64,000 nucleotides of DNA, taken from an uncultured Tateyamaria sp. Lineage in GTDB: Bacteria > Pseudomonadota > Alphaproteobacteria > Rhodobacterales > Rhodobacteraceae. Where the stretch lies: contig NZ_CANNDO010000002.1 in NCBI RefSeq assembly GCF_947503385.1, positions 682,001-746,000 on the forward strand. Direction: 5' to 3'. Numbering within the stretch: the first letter of the stretch is position 1; the number at the start of each line of letters is the position of its first letter. Below the pieces are notes generated by a model, which did no database searches, was not told the DNA's origin, and saw only the letters and a program-made list of their open reading frames with translations. A program made the translations under genes and the position numbers. Of this stretch, positions 35,683-45,178 are shown piece by piece.

Positions 35683-36138
35683 ATGAAAGACAGTTTTGAC
35701 CCTCATGCCCCGCGCAAAGCCTGGCTTGGCCTGATGGCCAAGGCGCGTCCGGGCCGCGTCGCCGCACTTTTGGACGCGGCGATGGCCCGGCCCGCCTTTA
35801 CGTGGCTGCGCGCCCCCGAGATCGGCAGCACCATGGTCCGGGGACGGATGGGCGGCACCGGCGCGCCATTCAATCTGGGCGAAGTCACGGTGACACGCTG
35901 CGCGCTCACGCTGGACACTGGCGAGGTTGGTCATGCCTACCTCCAAGGGCGCCGCAAGGCTGATGCTGAAGTCACGGCCTTGGTAGATGCGTTGATGCAG
36001 ACCACCGCAGCCGACAGGCTGCGCGATGCCGTGCTTGCCCCGCTTGAGGCGGAATTCACGGCCACCCGGTCCGCGCGCGCCGACAAGGCCGCCGCCACCA
36101 AGGTCGACTTTTTCACCATGGTCCGAGGAGAAGACTGA
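35683..36138 (+). CDS. phnG: C-P lyase subunit PhnG
   Basis: This 151-residue protein matches PhnG: RKAWLGLMAKARPGRVAALLD at the start, PEIGSTMVRGRMGGTGAPFNLGEVTVTR in the middle (about residues 46-73). With PhnH, PhnI and PhnJ it forms the core complex that attaches methylphosphonate or other phosphonates to ribose. The start at 35683 is preferred to the upstream ATG at 35647 because the longer form adds an atypical N-terminus. The stop overlaps the phnH start. Confidence 0.94.
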   Translation: MKDSFDPHAPRKAWLGLMAKARPGRVAALLDAAMARPAFTWLRAPEIGSTMVRGRMGGTGAPFNLGEVTVTRCALTLDTGEVGHAYLQGRRKADAEVTALVDALMQTTAADRLRDAVLAPLEAEFTATRSARADKAAATKVDFFTMVRGED

Positions 36139-36716
36139 TGCAGGCGGACACCCTTTCGGGCGGCTTTGGCGATCCGGCCATTCAATCCGCACATGCCTTT
36201 CGCAGCGTGATGGAAGCGATGGCCCGTCCCGGCACGATCCACGACATTGCAGGCGCTGTACCGCCCGGCCCGCTTTCACCTGCGGCCGGGGCCGTGCTGT
36301 TGACGCTGTGCGACACCGAAACGCCAGTGCATCTGGCGGGTGCGGCCCATTGCGAGGCGGTGCGCCGCTGGCTGGCCTTCCACACCGGCGCGCCCATCAC
36401 AGGTCCGGCGCACTGCATGTTTGCCGTTGGCACATGGGCGGACCTGATGCCCCTGTCCAACTACCCGGTGGGCACATCCGATTATCCAGACCGGTCCGCC
36501 ACGCTGATCGTGGAATGCCCGGTCCTTGCCACCACGGGTGCCACCCTGACAGGCCCCGGCATCAAGGACCACGCAACCCTGTCGGTGCCTGACATTGCCG
36601 CGCTACAGTCCAACCGGGCGCTGTTCCCGCTGGGGCTCGATTTCGTGCTCACTCACGGTGACCGCGTCGCGGCCCTGCCCCGTTCAACAACCGTCCGCGC
36701 GACAGAGGTGTCCTGA
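36138..36716 (+). CDS. phnH: C-P lyase subunit PhnH
   Basis: This 192-residue protein contains FRSVMEAMARPGTIHDI near the N-terminus, a PhnH hallmark, and a GxGI-type turn (GPGIKDHATLSV) near residue 137. PhnH is a dimeric core component of the C-P lyase complex. Its ATG shares one base with the phnG stop, and its stop shares one base with the phnI start. Confidence 0.94.
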   Translation: MQADTLSGGFGDPAIQSAHAFRSVMEAMARPGTIHDIAGAVPPGPLSPAAGAVLLTLCDTETPVHLAGAAHCEAVRRWLAFHTGAPITGPAHCMFAVGTWADLMPLSNYPVGTSDYPDRSATLIVECPVLATTGATLTGPGIKDHATLSVPDIAALQSNRALFPLGLDFVLTHGDRVAALPRSTTVRATEVS

Positions 36717-37804
36717 TGTATGTTGCTGTCAAAGGGGGCGAGCGGGCGATTGAAAACGCCCACGCGTGGCTCGCCGAGGAACGCAGGGGCGATACCGATG
36801 TGGCAGAGCTGAGCGTCGCGCAAATCCGCGAACAGCTGAGCCTTGCGGTGAACCGGGTCATGGCCGAAGGGTCGCTTTATGACCCCGATCTTGCCGCACT
36901 GGCCATCAAACAGGCACGCGGCGACCTGATCGAAGCGATTTTCCTGATCCGCGCCTATCGCACCACCCTGCCCCGCTTTGGCGCGTCCGAGCCGGTCGAC
37001 ACCGGCGCGATGCTGTGCGACCGCCGCATCTCGGCCACGTTCAAGGACCTGCCCGGCGGGCAAGTTCTGGGGCCGACATTCGACTACACACACCGTCTGC
37101 TGGATTTCAAACTGGCTGCCGACGGCGATGTCGCCGCCGCGCCCGCCCGCACCGCCGAGACCGGCGCTGTCCCCCACGTCACCGCGTTTCTCAACCGCGA
37201 GGGCCTGATCGAAGAGGCCCCGCATGATGACACACCGCCCCCCGATCTGACACGTCAACCGCTGGAGATGCCCGCCGACCGCGCGCTGCGTCTGCAAGCG
37301 CTCGCCCGCGCGGACGAAGGGTTCACCCTTGGCCTCGCCTATTCCACGCAGCGCGGATATGCGCGCAACCACGCCTTTGTGGGCGAGTTGCGCATTGGCG
37401 CCGTCCCGGTCGAGATGGACATCCCCGAACTGGGCTTTGCCGTCGAGATTGGCGAGGTAACGCTGACCGAATGCGAAACCGTAAACCAGTTCAAGGGCTC
37501 AAAAACGGAGCCGCCGCAATTTACGCGCGGCTATGGGCTGGTCTTTGGCCAAACCGAACGCAAGGCCATCTCCATGGCGCTGGTGGACCGCGCATTGCGT
37601 TGGGAAGAGCTGGGCGAAGACAACGTGGGCGCGCCCGCACAGGATGCTGAGTTCGTCCTCTACCACGCCGACAATATTCAGGCGACGGGCTTTCTGGAAC
37701 ATATCAAACTGCCCCATTACGTCGACTTTCAGTCCGAATTGGAACTGGTGCGCAAATTGCGCCGCGAGGCCGGTGCCGATCAGGTTCAGGAGGCTGCGGA
37801 ATGA
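36716..37804 (+). CDS. phnI: C-P lyase subunit PhnI
   Basis: This 362-residue protein begins MYVAVKGGERAIENAHAWL and includes PEFTRGYG-like and FGQTERKAISMALVDRAL segments, all typical of PhnI. PhnI is the nucleosidase that swaps adenine for the phosphonate on ATP. Its stop overlaps the next short frame by ATGA (37801-37804) rather than phnJ directly. Confidence 0.95.
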   Translation: MYVAVKGGERAIENAHAWLAEERRGDTDVAELSVAQIREQLSLAVNRVMAEGSLYDPDLAALAIKQARGDLIEAIFLIRAYRTTLPRFGASEPVDTGAMLCDRRISATFKDLPGGQVLGPTFDYTHRLLDFKLAADGDVAAAPARTAETGAVPHVTAFLNREGLIEEAPHDDTPPPDLTRQPLEMPADRALRLQALARADEGFTLGLAYSTQRGYARNHAFVGELRIGAVPVEMDIPELGFAVEIGEVTLTECETVNQFKGSKTEPPQFTRGYGLVFGQTERKAISMALVDRALRWEELGEDNVGAPAQDAEFVLYHADNIQATGFLEHIKLPHYVDFQSELELVRKLRREAGADQVQEAAE

Positions 37805-37932
37805 CACCTGTGCCTCTGCCCACACCGCTGTCCCGCCTGGACGCCTCTGCACGCACGGTCCCGCGCGCAGCCCGCCACGGCAACTGGCGGCCAAGCGCCC
37901 CCAAGCCGGACATCCTCGGAGCCACCAAATGA
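37801..37932 (+). CDS. 43-codon micro-ORF coupled to phnI and phnJ
   Basis: A 43-residue frame fills the phnI-phnJ gap. Its ATG overlaps the phnI stop (ATGA, 37801-37804) and its stop overlaps the phnJ start (ATGA, 37929-37932). The peptide is rich in Pro, Arg and Ala, and has no hydrophobic segment. This double overlap suggests it is at least translated. It may simply carry ribosomes across the gap, or be an accessory peptide. No family is recognised. Confidence 0.6.
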   Translation: MTPVPLPTPLSRLDASARTVPRAARHGNWRPSAPKPDILGATK

Positions 37933-38780
37933 CCGAATACAACTTTGCCTATCTCGACGAGCAAACCAAACGGATGATCCGGCGCGCGATCCTGAAAGGG
38001 CTGGCGATCCCCGGCTATCAGGTGCCCTTTGCGTCCCGCGAAATGCCGATGCCCTATGGCTGGGGCACGGGGGGCGTGCAGGTGTCGGCAGCCGTGCTGA
38101 CGCCCGAAGACCGGTTCAAAGTCATCGACCAAGGTGCGGATGACACAACCAACGCCGTTTCGATCCGCGCCTTTTTTGAACGGACCGCCGGGGTCGCGAC
38201 AACGACCACCACATCAGAGGCAACCGTCATCCAGACCCGTCACCGCATCCCCGAAGCGGCGCTGACCGAGGGGCAGATCCTTGTTTATCAGGTGCCGATC
38301 CCGGAACCCCTGCGCTTTCTCGAACCGCGGGAAAGCGAGACGCGCAAGATGCACGAACTGGAAGAGTACGGGCTGATGCACGTCAAACTCTACGAAGACA
38401 TCAGCCGCCACGGCCATATCGCGACCTCCTACGCTTACCCCGTCAGGGTCGAGGGGCGCTATGTCATGGACCCATCGCCCATTCCCAAATTCGACAACCC
38501 GAAACTGGGCGGGATGGCGGCGATCCAGCTGTTTGGCGCTGGCCGCGAGCAACGCATCTACGCCCTGCCCCCCTATTGCGATGTTGTCAGCCTCGATTTC
38601 GAAGATCACCCGTTCGATCCGTCCAAGGCCGATCACCCCTGTGGTCTGTGCGGGGCCCAGGACAGCTATCTCGATGAGGTGATCGTGGATGACGCGGGGG
38701 GGCGGATGTTTGTCTGTTCGGACACGGATTACTGCGAGGCGCGCCAGATGGCGGGCCACCGGGGAAAGGACGCGGCATGA
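37929..38780 (+). CDS. phnJ: C-P lyase subunit PhnJ
   Basis: This 283-residue protein is the radical SAM-type carbon-phosphorus lyase. The C-terminal region HPCGLCGAQDSYLDEV plus FVCSDTDYCEARQ gives the four Cys expected for the Fe-S cluster and catalytic thiol. It cleaves the C-P bond of ribose-1-phosphonate-5-phosphate to the hydrocarbon and cyclic phosphate. The start at 37929 (MTEYNFAYLDEQTK) overlaps the micro-ORF stop. The next gene, a VOC protein, starts within its last codons. Confidence 0.96.
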   Translation: MTEYNFAYLDEQTKRMIRRAILKGLAIPGYQVPFASREMPMPYGWGTGGVQVSAAVLTPEDRFKVIDQGADDTTNAVSIRAFFERTAGVATTTTTSEATVIQTRHRIPEAALTEGQILVYQVPIPEPLRFLEPRESETRKMHELEEYGLMHVKLYEDISRHGHIATSYAYPVRVEGRYVMDPSPIPKFDNPKLGGMAAIQLFGAGREQRIYALPPYCDVVSLDFEDHPFDPSKADHPCGLCGAQDSYLDEVIVDDAGGRMFVCSDTDYCEARQMAGHRGKDAA

Positions 38781-39169
38781 GCACACTTGGCATCGACCAC
38801 CTTGGGCTGACCGTGTCGGATCTGCAGGCAAGCCGCGGTTTTTTTGTGGACTGTCTGGGCTGGGAGGCGTTTGGCGGCAACCCGGACTACCCCGCCGCCT
38901 ATGTGACCAACGGCCACGCCAAACTGACACTGTGGCAGGTGCGCCAAGCGGGCGCTGGTTTTGACCGCTACACCCAGCTCGGCCTGCATCACACAGCACT
39001 GAAAGTCGCGGATCGCGCCACGTTGGACGCCGTGTTTGACCGGGTAAAGGACTGGCCCGGCGTCACGGTCGAATTCGCGCCCGAGTTTTCGGGCAAGGGC
39101 CCCAAGGTGCATTTTATGATCCTCGAACCCGGCGGGACCCGATTGGAGTTTTCCTATGATCCACGTTGA
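38777..39169 (+). CDS. VOC-family protein within the phn operon
   Basis: This 130-residue protein has two vicinal-oxygen-chelate half domains: IDHLGLTVSDLQASRGFF (residues 6-23) with His7, and LHHTALKV (about residues 74-81), followed by LEPGGTRLEFSYDPR, where Glu would be a metal ligand. It overlaps the phnJ stop by 4 bases and phnK by 14 bases, so it is firmly part of the operon. VOC enzymes include glyoxalases and fosfomycin-resistance proteins. The substrate is unknown. It is not a standard C-P lyase component in Escherichia coli. Confidence 0.9.
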   Translation: MSTLGIDHLGLTVSDLQASRGFFVDCLGWEAFGGNPDYPAAYVTNGHAKLTLWQVRQAGAGFDRYTQLGLHHTALKVADRATLDAVFDRVKDWPGVTVEFAPEFSGKGPKVHFMILEPGGTRLEFSYDPR

Positions 39170-39941
39170 TCCATTGCCCCTTCTGTCCGTTCAGGGCGTC
39201 ACCAAACACTATGGCGCGCATATTGGATGTGCTGACGTGTCCTTTGACCTTTATCCCGGTGAGGTGATGGGCATCGTCGGGGAAAGCGGTTCGGGGAAAT
39301 CGACCCTGCTGAACTGCATGGCAGGGCACCTGCCGCCGGATGCGGGTGGCGTGGTGTTCGACACCCGCGCCGATGGCCCGCGCGATACCGTCACCATGTC
39401 CGAACCGGAACGCCGGATGCTGTCGCGCACAGACTGGGCCTTTGTCCATCAGCACGCCCGCGACGGGCTGCGCATGGGCGTGTCGGCGGGCGGAAATGTC
39501 GGCGAACGGCTAATGGCGGTGGGCGCACGCCACTATGGTGACATCCGCGACAAGGCGACCGACTGGCTCGACCGGGTGGAAATCGACGCCAGCCGTGTCG
39601 ATGACCGCCCGACGACGTTTTCCGGCGGGATGAAGCAACGCCTGCAAATCGCGCGCAATCTGGTCACTGGCCCCCGGCTTGTGTTCATGGACGAACCCAC
39701 TGGCGGGTTGGACGTATCTGTGCAGGCGCGCCTGCTGGACCTGTTGCGCGGGCTGGTGCGTGACATGGGACTGTCGGCCATCATCGTCACCCACGATCTG
39801 GCCGTTGTCCGCCTGCTCGCGGACCGTCTGATGGTGATGAAATCGGGCCGCGTGGTCGAATCCGGCCTGACCGATCAGGTGCTGGACGACCCGCAACATG
39901 CCTATAGCCAACTTCTCGTCAGTTCCGTTTTGCAGGTGTGA
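39156..39941 (+). CDS. phnK: C-P lyase ABC-type ATPase PhnK
   Basis: This 261-residue ATPase has Walker A GESGSGKST, ABC signature FSGGMKQRLQIARNL and Walker B LVFMDEPTGGLD. Its N-terminus YGAHIGCADVSFDLYPGE fits PhnK. It attaches to the PhnGHIJ core and does not act in transport. The start lies 14 bases inside the VOC gene. Confidence 0.94.
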   Translation: MIHVDPLPLLSVQGVTKHYGAHIGCADVSFDLYPGEVMGIVGESGSGKSTLLNCMAGHLPPDAGGVVFDTRADGPRDTVTMSEPERRMLSRTDWAFVHQHARDGLRMGVSAGGNVGERLMAVGARHYGDIRDKATDWLDRVEIDASRVDDRPTTFSGGMKQRLQIARNLVTGPRLVFMDEPTGGLDVSVQARLLDLLRGLVRDMGLSAIIVTHDLAVVRLLADRLMVMKSGRVVESGLTDQVLDDPQHAYSQLLVSSVLQV

Positions 39942-39944
39942 AAG

Positions 39945-40628
39945 ATGATTGAACTCAACAATGTCGCCAAGACTTTTACCCTGCACAATCAGGGCAGTGC
40001 AGTGATCGAGGTGCTGCGCGGCGTGTTCCTGTCCGTCGCCCAAGGTGAATGTGTGGCGCTGACCGGTGCCTCCGGGGCCGGCAAATCAACGCTGATGCGG
40101 ATGATCTACGGCAACTACCTGACCCAAGGCGGCGCAATCCGCATCGGCGGCGTTGATCTGGTGCAGGCAGAACCGCGCGAGATCATCCGGCTGCGGCGTG
40201 AGGTGCTGGGCTATGTCAGCCAGTTTCTGCGCGTTGTCCCCCGCGTGCCGACACTGGACGTGGTGGCCGAACCGCTGCGCGCCGTCGGCGTGCCGCCGGA
40301 CGCGGCGCTGGCGCGCGCCCGGTCCCTTCTGCAACAGCTCAACATTCCCGAACGCCTGTGGACGCTCTCGCCCACCACCTTTTCCGGCGGCGAACAGCAG
40401 CGGGTGAACATTGCGCGCGGCTTTGCCCATCCCTATCCGGCGATGCTGCTGGACGAACCTACCGCCAGCCTCGATGCCGCCAACCGCGAGGTCGTGCTGG
40501 CGCTGATCGAAGAGGCCAAGGCACAGGGCACCGCGATCATCGGCATCTTCCACGACGAGGCGGCCCGCGCCCGCGTGTGCGACCGCGAGATCGACGTCAG
40601 CGGCTTTACCCCGGGGATGGCCGCATGA
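39945..40628 (+). CDS. phnL: C-P lyase ABC-type ATPase PhnL
   Basis: This 227-residue ATPase has Walker A GASGAGKST, signature FSGGEQQRVNIARGF and Walker B AMLLDEPTASLD. It is PhnL by its size and by directly following phnK with a 3-bp gap. Its stop overlaps the phnN start by 4 bases. Confidence 0.94.
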   Translation: MIELNNVAKTFTLHNQGSAVIEVLRGVFLSVAQGECVALTGASGAGKSTLMRMIYGNYLTQGGAIRIGGVDLVQAEPREIIRLRREVLGYVSQFLRVVPRVPTLDVVAEPLRAVGVPPDAALARARSLLQQLNIPERLWTLSPTTFSGGEQQRVNIARGFAHPYPAMLLDEPTASLDAANREVVLALIEEAKAQGTAIIGIFHDEAARARVCDREIDVSGFTPGMAA

Positions 40629-41176
40629 CCCAAGGGCGTCTTATCGCTGTTGTCGGACCGTCCGGCGTGGGCAAGGACAGCGTGATGGCCGGCATCCACG
40701 ATGCCATGCCGGGCCTGCATCTGGTGCGCCGCGTGATCACCCGCACACCGGGCCTGGGTGGCGAAGACTATGACGGTGTGACCATGGCGCAGTTCGATGA
40801 CATGGTCGCCAACGGGGCATTTGCCGTGCATTGGGGCGCACATGGGCTGCACTACGGCGTGCCGGTCAGCGTCAAATACCAGCTAAACAGAGGCGCCGAT
40901 TGCCTTGTGAACTTTTCCCGTTCAGCGCTGGCGCAGGCCGCCGACGCCTTTCCCCGCCTTCTGGTGCTCAACCTCACGGCCGCGCCTGCGACGCTGGCCC
41001 GTCGTCTGGCAGCACGCGGGCGCGAAACCGAAGATGACATAGAAAAACGTCTGTTACAGGCGCACAAGCCGCTGCCCCCCGGACTGGACGTCCTTCACGT
41101 GGCCAACGATGGGCCCCTGCCGGAAACTGTCGCGCGCGCAACCGCGCTTTTGCAGCCTGCACGGGTGTCGGGATGA
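40625..41176 (+). CDS. phnN: Ribose 1,5-bisphosphokinase PhnN
   Basis: This 183-residue kinase carries VVGPSGVGKDSVM as its P-loop, the PhnN/guanylate-kinase-like signature. It phosphorylates ribose 1,5-bisphosphate to PRPP, recycling the sugar left after C-P cleavage. The frame is open upstream, but ATG 40625 (MTQGRLIAVV) gives the family start. The phnP phosphodiesterase that supplies its substrate is not seen in this window. Confidence 0.94.
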   Translation: MTQGRLIAVVGPSGVGKDSVMAGIHDAMPGLHLVRRVITRTPGLGGEDYDGVTMAQFDDMVANGAFAVHWGAHGLHYGVPVSVKYQLNRGADCLVNFSRSALAQAADAFPRLLVLNLTAAPATLARRLAARGRETEDDIEKRLLQAHKPLPPGLDVLHVANDGPLPETVARATALLQPARVSG

Positions 41177-41240
41177 TGTGGCGCATCCGCATGTCACCCC
41201 GCACCGGTACCACACGCAATCCGCAGATTGAGAGCATGAC

Positions 41241-42428
41241 ATGAATTCTCCCTTCTCCACGTCCACATTGGCGCAAGGTGACCAAAGCGCGGGCGATCTG
41301 TGCCTCGCCAATGCGCAACTGGTGCTGCCCGATCAGGTGCTGACCGGTGCCCTCACGATCGAAAACGGCGTCATCACCGACATCACCGAAGGGGACGCCG
41401 TGCCCACAGGTGCGGTGGATTGCCGGGCCGATCTGGTCCTTCCGGGTCTGGTTGAACTGCACACCGACAATCTTGAACGACATATCGAGCCGCGCCCATC
41501 CGTGGACTGGCCGCATTTACCCGCCCTCATCGCCCATGACGCTGAACTCGCCTCGACCGGGATCACAACCGTGTTCGATGCCATGCGCGTGGGGTCCATC
41601 CACGGGGGCAAGGGGCGCTATATCGACTATGCGCGCACCCTTGCGGATGAACTGTTGGCTGCACGGGCGGCGGGACTGTTCAAAATCAGCCATTTCTTGC
41701 ATCTGCGGGCCGAAATCTGTTCCGAAACCCTGCTGGAGGAACTCGCCGCCTTTGGCACCGAGGACCGCGTCGGCATTGTCAGCCTGATGGACCACACACC
41801 GGGCCAGCGCCAGTTCCGCGATCTCGATGTGCTGAAAACATATGTCGCAAAAAAACGGGGCATGACCGACGCTGAATTTGCGGACCATGTGCAGAACCTG
41901 CTGGGCTTGCAGGACCGCTTTGGCGCGCGTCACGAGGCCGGTGCCGTGACCGAAGCGGCGCGCCTTGGCGCCGTGCTGGCCAGCCACGATGACACCACAC
42001 CCGACCATGTTGCGACGTCCGCCGGAAACGGCGTCGGCTTTGCGGAATTCCCGACAACGCCGGAGGCGGCAGAGGCCTGCCGCACCCACGACATCGCCGT
42101 GATGATGGGCGCGCCGAACCTGATCCGGGGGGGCTCGCATTCGGGCAATGTCGCAGCAGAGGATCTGGCCAAGGCCGACCTTCTGGACATCGTGTCTTCT
42201 GACTATGTGCCCTCCGCTCTGCTGCTGTCGGCATTTCGGCTTGCCACGCTGTGGAACGACCTGCCCCGCGCCATTGCAACCGTCACCAGCAATCCCGCCA
42301 AGGCCGCACGCCTGACCGACCGCGGCGCCCTGCGCGCCGGTCTGCGCGGCGATGTCCTGCGCGTGCATCACAGCGGTGCTGCACATCTGCTCCGAGGTGT
42401 CTGGAGCCGCGGCCTCCGCGCAAGTTGA
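41241..42428 (+). CDS. phnM: Phosphonate triphosphate diphosphatase PhnM
   Basis: This 395-residue amidohydrolase has the metal-binding motif LVELHTDNLERHIEPRP (about residues 70-86) and AFRLATLWNDLPRA near residue 330, typical of PhnM. It removes pyrophosphate from the alkylphosphonate ribose triphosphate formed by PhnI. It closes the phnGHIJ-VOC-KLNM operon after a 64-bp gap. Confidence 0.95.
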   Translation: MNSPFSTSTLAQGDQSAGDLCLANAQLVLPDQVLTGALTIENGVITDITEGDAVPTGAVDCRADLVLPGLVELHTDNLERHIEPRPSVDWPHLPALIAHDAELASTGITTVFDAMRVGSIHGGKGRYIDYARTLADELLAARAAGLFKISHFLHLRAEICSETLLEELAAFGTEDRVGIVSLMDHTPGQRQFRDLDVLKTYVAKKRGMTDAEFADHVQNLLGLQDRFGARHEAGAVTEAARLGAVLASHDDTTPDHVATSAGNGVGFAEFPTTPEAAEACRTHDIAVMMGAPNLIRGGSHSGNVAAEDLAKADLLDIVSSDYVPSALLLSAFRLATLWNDLPRAIATVTSNPAKAARLTDRGALRAGLRGDVLRVHHSGAAHLLRGVWSRGLRAS

Positions 42429-42540
42429 CATCCCGCCGTGCGTGGCGCTGCGCCTGTTTTTTGGCACGCTAGCGAAAAACCGGACCGCGCCCGGACACGG
42501 CATTTAGCCGCCCGGTCAAAAGCATCGTTCAAACGGGGAA

Positions 42541-42630
42541 TGGCGGAGACGAAGGGATTCGAACCCTCGAGACCCTTCCGGGCCTACTCCCTTAGCAGGG
42601 GAGCGCCTTCGACCACTCGGCCACGTCTCC
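42541..42630 (-). tRNA. tRNA-Ser (GCT)
   Basis: Read on the minus strand, a 7-bp acceptor stem (GGAGACG with CGTCTCC) closes a 90-nt cloverleaf with a long variable arm, typical of serine tRNA. The anticodon loop is CTGCTAA, giving anticodon GCT. The T arm contains TTCGAAT. The CCA end is encoded. Confidence 0.97.
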
Positions 42631-43044
42631 GCCGACGTGAATACGGGGGAGGCGCTGGAAGCACAAGTGGAATAATCCTGCGGAATTGATCCTGTCGGTG
42701 GCTGCGGCACGGACCTGCTCGCCTGCCCGGGCGCTGCGTGTGCCTTGACGGTCGCAAGCGCGCCACACGGCGTATCCCCGCCCCCTTTTTGTTTCCAACC
42801 GAACATGGGGCCGCCGCTGGCGGTTCCCACGCAAAGCGTTGCGGCCCGGCGCTCAGGTTGCGCAACACGGTCGCCCGTTACGTCAGCACGAGCCAGCCCG
42901 CGGCATCCCCGATCTGTGGACAGAACTCTGCACCAGTCCACCGGTCCTTGCAGGCGGTGCAACGCATGTCCACCTGCATGAATGCGCCAGTTTGCACCGC
43001 GCACCCACCACGCCAAACAAGAGGATCAAGACCAGCGGATCGAT
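42631..43044. other. Gap between tRNA-Ser and ychF
   Basis: These 414 bp lie upstream of the tRNA and downstream of ychF on the minus strand. Short open frames occur on both strands without support. It must hold the tRNA promoter. No repeat or RNA is recognised. Confidence 0.4.
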
Positions 43045-44142
43045 TTACGTATTGAACAGGAAATGCATCACGTCGCCGTCCTTGACGACATAGCCTTTGC
43101 CCTCTGCGCGCATTTTGCCCGCGTCCTTGGCGGCCTGTTCACCCCCCAGACCGACAAAATCGTCATAGGCAATTGTCTCGGCGCGGATGAACCCTTTTTC
43201 GAAATCACCGTGGATCACGCCTGCCGCTTTCGGGGCTGTGGTCCCGGTACGGATCGTCCATGCGCGCGCCTCCTTGGGACCTACGGTAAAGTATGTCTCA
43301 AGATGCAGCAGGTCGTACCCTGCACGGATAAGCCGGTCGAGACCGGCCTCGGACAGGCCCATCTCTTCGAGGAACATATCCGCCTCGTCCGGTTCCAACT
43401 GGCTGATTTCCTCTTCGATCTGGGCGGATATGACGACGTGGCTGTTGCCCTGTGCCGCCGCCATCTCGGCCACGGCTGCCGAATGGGCATTGCCGCTGGC
43501 CGCCTCTGCCTCACCGACATTGCAAACATAAAGAACCGGTTTTGTCGTGAGCAGCTGCAACATGGTCCACGCCTTGGCGTCCTCGGCATCCACATTGACC
43601 ACGCGGGCGGGTTTGCCATCTTCGAGGGCCGCCAGCGCCAGTTTCATCAGGCGCTCTTGCTGGACCGCTTCCTTGTCGCCGCCACGGATCTTGCGGACGA
43701 TGTTTTGCAGGCGCTTTTCGATGCTTTCGATATCGGCCAGCATCAATTCGGTCTCGATGGTTTCCGCATCTGCCACAGGGTCGACACGCCCCTCCACGTG
43801 GGTCACATCGCCGTCCTCGAAACAGCGCAGGACATGGGCAATGGCATCCACCTCGCGGATGTTGGCCAGAAACTGATTGCCCAGCCCCTCGCCCTTGGAC
43901 GCGCCTTTGACAAGGCCCGCAATGTCCACAAAGGTCATGCGGGTGGGAATGACGGATTTCGACGCGGCAATGGCGGCCAGCTTGTCCAGACGGTCATCTG
44001 GCACGGCGACTTCACCCACATTGGGCTCAATGGTGCAAAAGGGAAAGTTTGCCGCCTGTGCCGCTGCCGTCTTGGTCAGCGCGTTAAAAAGCGTGGACTT
44101 GCCCACATTCGGCAGGCCCACAATGCCCATCTTGAAACCCAT
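43045..44142 (-). CDS. ychF: Redox-regulated ATPase YchF
   Basis: This 365-residue P-loop protein opens with [20 protein letters not shown]; the P-loop spans residues 9-17. The NxxE nucleotide specificity motif of YchF/OLA1 occurs as NVGE, and the C-terminal TGS domain ends in [12 protein letters not shown]. It binds ribosomes and hydrolyses ATP. The start at 44142 follows GAGGGGC. Confidence 0.96.
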   Translation of the reverse strand: MGFKMGIVGLPNVGKSTLFNALTKTAAAQAANFPFCTIEPNVGEVAVPDDRLDKLAAIAASKSVIPTRMTFVDIAGLVKGASKGEGLGNQFLANIREVDAIAHVLRCFEDGDVTHVEGRVDPVADAETIETELMLADIESIEKRLQNIVRKIRGGDKEAVQQERLMKLALAALEDGKPARVVNVDAEDAKAWTMLQLLTTKPVLYVCNVGEAEAASGNAHSAAVAEMAAAQGNSHVVISAQIEEEISQLEPDEADMFLEEMGLSEAGLDRLIRAGYDLLHLETYFTVGPKEARAWTIRTGTTAPKAAGVIHGDFEKGFIRAETIAYDDFVGLGGEQAAKDAGKMRAEGKGYVVKDGDVMHFLFNT

Positions 44143-44269
44143 GTTGCGCCCCTCTTGTCGCGATCCGCTTGCTTCTAGCAGGACCGGGCACAGGCGCAAG
44201 CCGCAGCGCAGCCCTTGCGTTTCGGCCTTGGCTGGGCCAAGGGAGGCCGACCAAAAGGGAGAGGCAGTC

Positions 44270-45064
44270 ATGGCCACGCGGATCGACGCAAAATTCGCAT
44301 CGCTCAAGGCAGAGGGGCGCAAAGCATTTGTGGCCTACGTCATGGCGGGCGATCCCGATTACGACAGGTCGCTGGAATTGGTCCGTGGCCTGCCCGGCGC
44401 AGGTGTGGACGTGATCGAACTGGGTCTGCCCTTTACCGATCCGATGGCCGACGGTCCCACCATCCAACTGGCCGGGCAACGCGCGCTGGCCGCCGGTATG
44501 ACGCTGGAACGTACGCTGGAACTGGCCCGCGCCTTCCGGCAGCAGGACGACACGACACCCATCGTGCTGATGGGCTATTACAACCCAATCTATTCGCGCG
44601 GCGTGGATCGGTTTCTTGCCGATGCCAAGGACGCCGGAATCGACGGCTTGATCGTGGTGGACCTGCCCCCCGAAGAAGACAGCGAATTGTGCCTGCCCGC
44701 GCAGGCGGCGGGCATGAACTTTATCCGTTTGGCGACGCCCACAACCGATGACAAACGCCTGCCCCGCGTGCTGCAAAACACGTCCGGCTTTGTCTATTAT
44801 GTCTCCATCACCGGCATCACCGGCGCCGCCGAGGCGCAGGCTGGCGATGTCGGCCCCGAAGTGGCCCGGATCAAGGCCGCGACAGACCTGCCGGTCATCG
44901 TGGGTTTTGGCATCAACACCCCGGAAAAGGCGCGCGGCATCGCCAGCATCGCCGACGGCGCGGTGGTGGGCTCGGCCATCGTCGGCCGGGTGGGCGCCGG
45001 GGACCCGGTGGACGACGTCCTGTCCTTTGTCGCGTCTCTGGCGGAAGGCGCGCACAGCGCCTGA
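44270..45064 (+). CDS. trpA: Tryptophan synthase alpha subunit
   Basis: This 264-residue TIM-barrel enzyme cleaves indole-3-glycerol phosphate. Glu50 and Asp61 ([16 protein letters not shown]) are the catalytic pair. It is not next to trpB, so the pathway is dispersed here. An agggagaggc ribosome site precedes ATG 44270. Confidence 0.96.
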   Translation: MATRIDAKFASLKAEGRKAFVAYVMAGDPDYDRSLELVRGLPGAGVDVIELGLPFTDPMADGPTIQLAGQRALAAGMTLERTLELARAFRQQDDTTPIVLMGYYNPIYSRGVDRFLADAKDAGIDGLIVVDLPPEEDSELCLPAQAAGMNFIRLATPTTDDKRLPRVLQNTSGFVYYVSITGITGAAEAQAGDVGPEVARIKAATDLPVIVGFGINTPEKARGIASIADGAVVGSAIVGRVGAGDPVDDVLSFVASLAEGAHSA

Positions 45065-45178
45065 TCCAGATGAACGGTGTCCAGATTTTCCCGCGCAGCG
45101 GGAAATAACTGAATACGTTGAATATTCTCGAAAATGTGCGACACTTGGCGCTAACTCACGTCACTCTTAAAAAATACA

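Noticed and set aside
42444-42463. Possible terminator after phnM
   Set aside because: The stem is only about four pairs although a T-run follows; too weak to call.
42738-43055. Plus-strand 105-codon frame in the tRNA-ychF gap
   Set aside because: Arg/Pro/Ala-rich composition, no ribosome site, overlaps the ychF end.
45087-45105. Hairpin tttcccgc/gcgggaaa after trpA
   Set aside because: No T-run on either strand; cannot be called a terminator.
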